64,000 nucleotides of DNA from Streptomyces xanthophaeus. Lineage in GTDB: Bacteria; Actinomycetota; Actinomycetes; Streptomycetales; Streptomycetaceae. Of this stretch, positions 60,199-64,000 are shown one piece after another. Made by a program: the position numbers and the translations under genes. The stretch spans positions 186,001 through 250,000 of the forward strand of contig NZ_JOFT01000009.1 of NCBI RefSeq assembly GCF_000725805.1, written 5' to 3'. A model generated the notes under the pieces. It searched no databases. It was given only the letters and a program-made list of their open reading frames with translations, and was not told the DNA's origin. How positions within the stretch are numbered: the first letter of the stretch is position 1; the number at the start of each line of letters is the position of its first letter.

Positions 60199-61158
60199 AT
60201 GTGTGACGAGGGAACGCGGCTGTACGCGGCAGCGCTGAGCACCGGCCGGATCGCCCGGGGCGAGATCCAGAACGCCCCCTGCCTGCTTGAATTCGCTCTC
60301 CTGCAGCCCGACCCGGATGACGCGAACCAACTGCGCCCGGTTCCCCCATCCGTCGCATTGGCCCAACGGCTCCATCCGATTGAACGCGAGATCCAGGACC
60401 GTCGGCGCAGCGCTGTAGATCTCACCGATACTTTCGAGCCGTTCCTGGCCATCAGTGCGCAGAACCCGGCCAACACCCACGCCATCACGGTGCTCGAAGG
60501 CTTCGAACGGATCAACGCCGCCCTGAACCTGGCGACGGCCGAGTGCCACACCGAGGTACTGACCGTCCAGCCGGGCGGCGCCCGGCCCTCGGTGGCCCTC
60601 ACCCAGGCCCTGGAGCGCGACGAACCGCTGATCGACCGGGGGGTCAGCATACGGACCCTCTACCAGCACACCGCCCGGCACAGCCAGGGCACGCTCGCCT
60701 ACGTGGACCGGATCTCCACGGGCAAGGTGGAGATCCGCACCCTTGAGGAACTGATCGAACGCCTCATCATCTTCGACCGCACCGTGGCCTTCATCCCGGC
60801 GAGCGACGACCGCCGGGTCGCCCTCGAACTGCGCCATCCCGGGCTCGTCGACTACCTGATCAAGGTGTTCGAGCAGCTGTGGCACCGCGCCGTGCCCCTC
60901 CAGGAGGAGGTCACCTACCGCAGCACCCCCGGCGGGATCTCCGGCGTGCAGCGCAGCATCGCGCAGCTCCTCATCGAGGGCCACGTGGACGAGGCCATCG
61001 CCCGCCGCCTCGGCATGAACGTGCGCACCTGCCGGGCCCACATCGCCAAGCTCGCCACCACCCTGGGCAGCGGCAGCCGGGCCCAGCTGGGCTACCTCAT
61101 CGCCCAGTCCGGCATCCTCGGCCGGCCCTCCGACCCGGCCCCGGAACGGCACCTCTGA
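60199..61158 (+). CDS. LuxR-type helix-turn-helix regulator
   Basis: 319 aa from the ATG at 60199 (MCDEGTRLYAAALSTGRIAR), where the conserved protein appears to begin. In-frame TTG 60151 (GGTGGAG just before) and ATG 60124 would add 16 or 25 residues. The middle (about 60-240) looks like a TrmB/phospholipase-D-like effector domain (FEPFLAISAQNPAN, RGVSIRTLYQHTARHSQGTL). The C-terminal helix-turn-helix is EAIARRLGMNVRTCRAHIAK. Regulators of this type often accompany small peptide or specialised-metabolite genes in Streptomyces. Divergent from the DTGW peptide gene and probably its activator. Confidence 0.82.
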   Translation: MCDEGTRLYAAALSTGRIARGEIQNAPCLLEFALLQPDPDDANQLRPVPPSVALAQRLHPIEREIQDRRRSAVDLTDTFEPFLAISAQNPANTHAITVLEGFERINAALNLATAECHTEVLTVQPGGARPSVALTQALERDEPLIDRGVSIRTLYQHTARHSQGTLAYVDRISTGKVEIRTLEELIERLIIFDRTVAFIPASDDRRVALELRHPGLVDYLIKVFEQLWHRAVPLQEEVTYRSTPGGISGVQRSIAQLLIEGHVDEAIARRLGMNVRTCRAHIAKLATTLGSGSRAQLGYLIAQSGILGRPSDPAPERHL

Positions 61159-61233
61159 GCGCCGCGCGCCGGGCCGCCGCCACCGCGGCCCGCCCACGCC
61201 CCCTGCGGCGGCCGAAGGGCCCCCGCAGCACCG

Positions 61234-61270
61234 CGAAGGCCCCGCCCGGACGAACCGGACGGGGCCTTCG
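61234..61270. terminator. Bidirectional terminator right of the cassette
   Basis: 16-bp stem with one mismatch (61234-61249 with 61255-61270, loop ACGAA) between the convergent LuxR-type gene and hspR. Confidence 0.82.
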
Positions 61271-61303
61271 CAGGCGTCACGCGCGGGCCGGGGCCCGGGC
61301 GGA

Positions 61304-61768
61304 TCAGTCCATCGGCCGCTTGGGCCGCCAGACGACCAGGGCGCTGCCCGGCTGCGGCGGCGAGTACGGCACCAGGTCCCGCCGGTACGAGGCGTGCACC
61401 TGGGCCTCCCGGGCCTGGAGGGTGGCCGCGGCCCCCTCCACCGCCGCGGAGAGCTCGGCCACGCGCTGCTGGAGCGCGGTGACCTGGTTCTCCAGCTCGA
61501 TGATGCGTTTGATGCCCGCCAGATTGATGCCCTCGTCCTGGGACAGCGCCTGCACCGTGCGGAGCAGTTCGATGTCACGGGCCGAGTAGCGCCGGCCGCG
61601 CCCGGCCGTACGGTCCGGGGAGACCAGGCCGAGGCGGTCGTACTGGCGGAGGGTCTGCGGATGCAGACCGGAGAGCTGGGCGGCCACCGAGATCACGTAG
61701 ACCGGGGTCTCGTCAGTGAGTTGGTAAGCCCCGTTGCCGAAACGGGGCTGGTTGCGGCGGCCGTCCAT
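61304..61768 (-). CDS. hspR: Heat-shock repressor HspR (MerR family)
   Basis: 154-aa MerR-type repressor. The helix-turn-helix/wing covers about residues 22-75 (VYVISVAAQLSGLHPQTLRQ, then YDRLGLVSPDRTAGRGRRYS), followed by a coiled coil (IKRIIELENQVTALQQRVAE). It binds HAIR boxes with DnaK as co-repressor. One base separates it from the dnaJ stop, so it is the last gene of dnaK-grpE-dnaJ-hspR. A HAIR box in this window lies before clpB. Confidence 0.96.
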   Translation of the reverse strand: MDGRRNQPRFGNGAYQLTDETPVYVISVAAQLSGLHPQTLRQYDRLGLVSPDRTAGRGRRYSARDIELLRTVQALSQDEGINLAGIKRIIELENQVTALQQRVAELSAAVEGAAATLQAREAQVHASYRRDLVPYSPPQPGSALVVWRPKRPMD

Positions 61769-61769
61769 C

Positions 61770-62960
61770 TCATGCTCCCTTCGCGGACTCGAACAGCGCG
61801 GAGCGTGGGTCCTCGGACTCCGTCGCCTCGCGGTACATCTCCAGCGCCTCGCGGGCCTTGTCGGACAGCTCCGTGGGCACCGCCACCTCCACCGTCACCA
61901 GCAGGTCGCCGCGGGTGCCGTCCTTGCGGACCGCGCCCTTGCCGCGGGCCCGCATCGTCCGGCCGCCGGGCGTGCCCGGCGGGAGCTTCAGCGTCACCGA
62001 GGGGCCGTTCAAGGTCGGAACCTTGATCTCGCCGCCCAGCGCCGCCTCCGCGAAGGTCACCGGAACGGTCACCGTGAGGTTGTCGTCCTTGCGGCCGAAC
62101 ACCGGGTGCGCGTCGACGTGCACGACGACGTAGAGGTCACCGGCGGGACCGCCGCGCTCGCCCGGGGCACCCTTGCCGCGCAGCCGGATCCGCTGGCCGT
62201 TGGAGACGCCCGCCGGGATCCGGACCTGCATGGTGCGGGAACTGCGCGCCCGGCCGCTGCCCTTGCAGACCTCGCAGGGGGTCTCCGCGATCAGGCCGCG
62301 GCCCTTGCAGTCGGCGCAGGGGTCGGTCAGCGAGAAGCCGCCGCCGCTGCCCCGCGAGACCTGGCCGGTGCCGACGCAGGTCGGGCACACCCGGGGGGTG
62401 CCGTTCTTGTCGCCGGTGCCCGAACAGGCCTTGCAGGGCGCCTGGGAGGACATCCGCAGCGGGACCGTGGCCCCGTCCACCGCCTCCGTGAAGGAGAGGG
62501 TGACTTCCGACTCGATGTCCTGGCCGCGGCGCGGCTGGACGCGGGTCCCCGCGCCGGCACCCGCGCCGCCGCGGTTGAACAGGCCGCCGAAGACGTCGCC
62601 CAGACCGCCGCCGAAGCCGCCGCCCGCACCGCCGCCACCCGGCTGGGTACCGCCGAAGAGGTCGCCGAGGTCGAAGTTGAAGGACCCGCCGCCCCCGCCC
62701 GGACCGGGGCGGAAGCCCCCGTTGCCGAACAGGGCGCGGGCCTCGTCGTACTCCTTGCGCCGCTTCGGGTCGCCGACGACGTCGTTCGCCTCGGAGATCT
62801 CCTTGAAGCGCTCCTCGGCCGAGGCGTCGCCCTTGTTGGCGTCCGGGTGGAACTCGCGTGCGAGCTTCCGGTACGCCTTCTTGATCTCGGCCTCGGTGGC
62901 GTCCTTCGGGACACCGAGGACCTTGTAGTAGTCCTTCTCGACGAAGTCCTTCGTGCTCAT
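61770..62960 (-). CDS. dnaJ: Chaperone DnaJ
   Basis: 396-aa type I DnaJ. The J domain is KDYYKVLGVPKDATEAEIKK with the HPD triad in REFHPDANKGD. A long Gly/Phe-rich region (about 85-150) follows. Four zinc-binding repeats are seen (CKACSGTG, CPTCVGTG, CADCKGRG, CEVCKGSG), then the substrate-binding C-terminal domains. Stimulates DnaK ATPase. The Gly/Phe region is somewhat long. Third gene of the dnaK operon. Confidence 0.97.
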   Translation of the reverse strand: MSTKDFVEKDYYKVLGVPKDATEAEIKKAYRKLAREFHPDANKGDASAEERFKEISEANDVVGDPKRRKEYDEARALFGNGGFRPGPGGGGGSFNFDLGDLFGGTQPGGGGAGGGFGGGLGDVFGGLFNRGGAGAGAGTRVQPRRGQDIESEVTLSFTEAVDGATVPLRMSSQAPCKACSGTGDKNGTPRVCPTCVGTGQVSRGSGGGFSLTDPCADCKGRGLIAETPCEVCKGSGRARSSRTMQVRIPAGVSNGQRIRLRGKGAPGERGGPAGDLYVVVHVDAHPVFGRKDDNLTVTVPVTFAEAALGGEIKVPTLNGPSVTLKLPPGTPGGRTMRARGKGAVRKDGTRGDLLVTVEVAVPTELSDKAREALEMYREATESEDPRSALFESAKGA

Positions 62961-62999
62961 CCCCGGTGTCCCTCCTCTCGTGCCTCTACGTGGGGTGCG

Positions 63000-63662
63000 T
63001 CAGCCCTTGTCGGGGGCATCCGCGTCCTTGTCCGAGGGCGCTTCGCCCTCCGCGGACTCGGACTTGGGGGCCGCGCCCGGCTGGGGCTCGGCCACCGCGA
63101 CCCGTGCGGGACGGATCGTGCGCTCGCCGATCCGGTACCCGGGCTGCAGGATCGCCACGCAGGTCGTCTCGGTGACGTCCGGCGCGTACGAGTGCATCAG
63201 GGCCTCGTGGATCGTCGGGTCGAAGGGCTCGCCCTCCTTGCCGAACTGCTGGAGGCCCATCTTGGCGGCGACCGTCTCCAGGGATTCGGCCACCGACTTG
63301 AAACCGCCCACCAGCTCGCCATGTTCCCGCGCCCGGCCGATGTCGTCCAGGGTCGGGAGCAGCTCGCTCAGCAGGGACGCGACCGCGATCTCCTTGACGG
63401 TGATCCGGTCCCGCTCCACGCGGCGACGGTAGTTCTGGTACTCCGCCTGGAGCCGCTGGAGGTCCGCGGTGCGCTCGGAGAGCGCCGTACGGGCCTGGTC
63501 CAGCTGCGCCAGCAGCGCCGTCTCCTGGCCGATGGCCTCTGCTGCGTCCCCGGCCGGGGCCGCCTCACCCTCCTTGGAGGAGTCGGCGGCCTTCGGCTCG
63601 TCGGTCGTGCCGTCGGCGGGGACTTCGGGCTTCTCGTCGAAACCCGGGGTCTCCTCCGACAT
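63000..63662 (-). CDS. grpE: Nucleotide exchange factor GrpE
   Basis: 220-aa GrpE. An acidic, low-complexity N-terminus (about 50 residues) precedes a long coiled coil (LDQARTALSERTADLQRLQA, then EYQNYRRRVERD). The C-terminal beta domain has PFDPTIHEALMHSYAPDVTE and VAILQPGYRIGERTIRPARV. ADP/ATP exchange factor for DnaK. Its ATG shares one base with the dnaK stop (TGATG). The gap to dnaJ is 39 bp. Confidence 0.97.
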   Translation of the reverse strand: MSEETPGFDEKPEVPADGTTDEPKAADSSKEGEAAPAGDAAEAIGQETALLAQLDQARTALSERTADLQRLQAEYQNYRRRVERDRITVKEIAVASLLSELLPTLDDIGRAREHGELVGGFKSVAESLETVAAKMGLQQFGKEGEPFDPTIHEALMHSYAPDVTETTCVAILQPGYRIGERTIRPARVAVAEPQPGAAPKSESAEGEAPSDKDADAPDKG

Positions 63663-64000
63663 CAGGCAGCGCCACCCTTCGGCTTCTCGTCGTCGACGAT
63701 CTCGGCGTCGACGACGTCGTCGTCGGCCTTGGCCTGGCCCGCGTCACCGGCAGCGGCGCCCGCGGCACCCTGCGCGGCCTGCGCGTCGGCGTAGATCGCC
63801 TGGCCGAGCTTCTGGCTGACCGCGGCCAGCTTCTCGGTCGCGGTGCGGATCTCGGCGGTGTCCTCGCCCTTGAGCTTCTCCTGGAGCTCGGCGATGGCCG
63901 CCTCGACCTCGGTGCGGACCTCGGCCGGGACCTTGTCCTCGTTGTCCTTGACGAACTTCTCCGTCTGGTAGACGAGCTGCTCGCCCTGGTTGCGGGACTC
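63662..64000 (-). CDS. dnaK: Chaperone DnaK, C-terminal end only
   Basis: The last 112 codons of dnaK; the gene runs off the right window edge, so its start and HAIR promoter are not visible. The frame reads [40 protein letters not shown] and [15 protein letters not shown], then an acidic tail [16 protein letters not shown]. This is the helical lid and the conserved EIVDDE-type terminus of Hsp70. Confidence 0.96.
   Translation of the reverse strand, partial: ESRNQGEQLVYQTEKFVKDNEDKVPAEVRTEVEAAIAELQEKLKGEDTAEIRTATEKLAAVSQKLGQAIYADAQAAQGAAGAAAGDAGQAKADDDVVDAEIVDDEKPKGGAA

Overview
The window is chromosomal DNA of a Streptomyces or close relative. Evidence: very high G+C with strong third-position bias, GTG/TTG starts behind GGAGG-type ribosome sites, many 1-, 4- and 8-bp gene overlaps, and a typical Streptomyces core gene order (ECF sigma - asd - ask - DUF5063 - recR - ybaB; purA; kynurenine genes - DUF3151 - fba - pyrE; YbjN - clpB; hspR - dnaJ - grpE - dnaK). 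A perfect parS centromere site between fba and pyrE places it in the origin-proximal half of the chromosome. No rRNA, tRNA, CRISPR array, insertion sequence, prophage or integrase was seen.

Layout. 1-8.9 kb: end of a SulP transporter, a flotillin with an NfeD-like partner, a PucR/CdaR regulator, a DM13 lipoprotein-like protein, small unknowns, an HD hydrolase, cytosine deaminase and a 55-residue basic protein. 9-13.6 kb: an S9 peptidase, a SURF1 protein, and a SigE-family sigma factor coupled to a membrane protein that may be its anti-sigma. 13.8-18.9 kb: asd/ask, DUF5063, recR, ybaB and a SLATT protein. 19-26.2 kb: a GntR regulator, a class III aminotransferase, a DJ-1/MarR operon, a highly repetitive gap, a Ser/Thr kinase and a SnoaL-like protein. 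26.3-34.1 kb: a DUF1023 hydrolase, an acyltransferase, two tandem paralogous two-component systems and a cytochrome P450. 34.1-39 kb: a degenerate lipid-kinase-like protein, purA, and a Ser/Thr kinase with a ricin-type lectin domain whose second codon is TTA.

39-46.5 kb: tryptophan catabolism (alpha/beta hydrolase likely to be the formamidase, kynU, kynA), DUF3151, fba, parS, pyrE, an aldose epimerase and an SRPBCC protein. 46.6-55.5 kb: a membrane-bound spermidine-synthase-like protein, DUF2617, a Ser/Cys-rich membrane peptide, an aminotransferase, a four-gene secreted-protein/ABC-transporter operon and a PIG-V type mannosyltransferase. 55.5-58.8 kb: YbjN and clpB, with an HspR (HAIR) operator in front of clpB. 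61.3-64 kb: hspR, dnaJ, grpE and the 3' end of dnaK. HspR encoded at one end therefore controls clpB nearby and, by family knowledge, its own dnaK operon, whose promoter lies beyond the window.

The most unusual item sits between these two heat-shock loci, at 59.4-61.2 kb, bounded by two strong bidirectional hairpins. A small secreted or leader-bearing peptide carries four DTGWTxxP repeats. It is translationally coupled to a shrunken Rieske-like protein that has lost its iron-sulfur ligands, and both are divergent from a LuxR-type regulator. I do not recognise this cassette as a described system.
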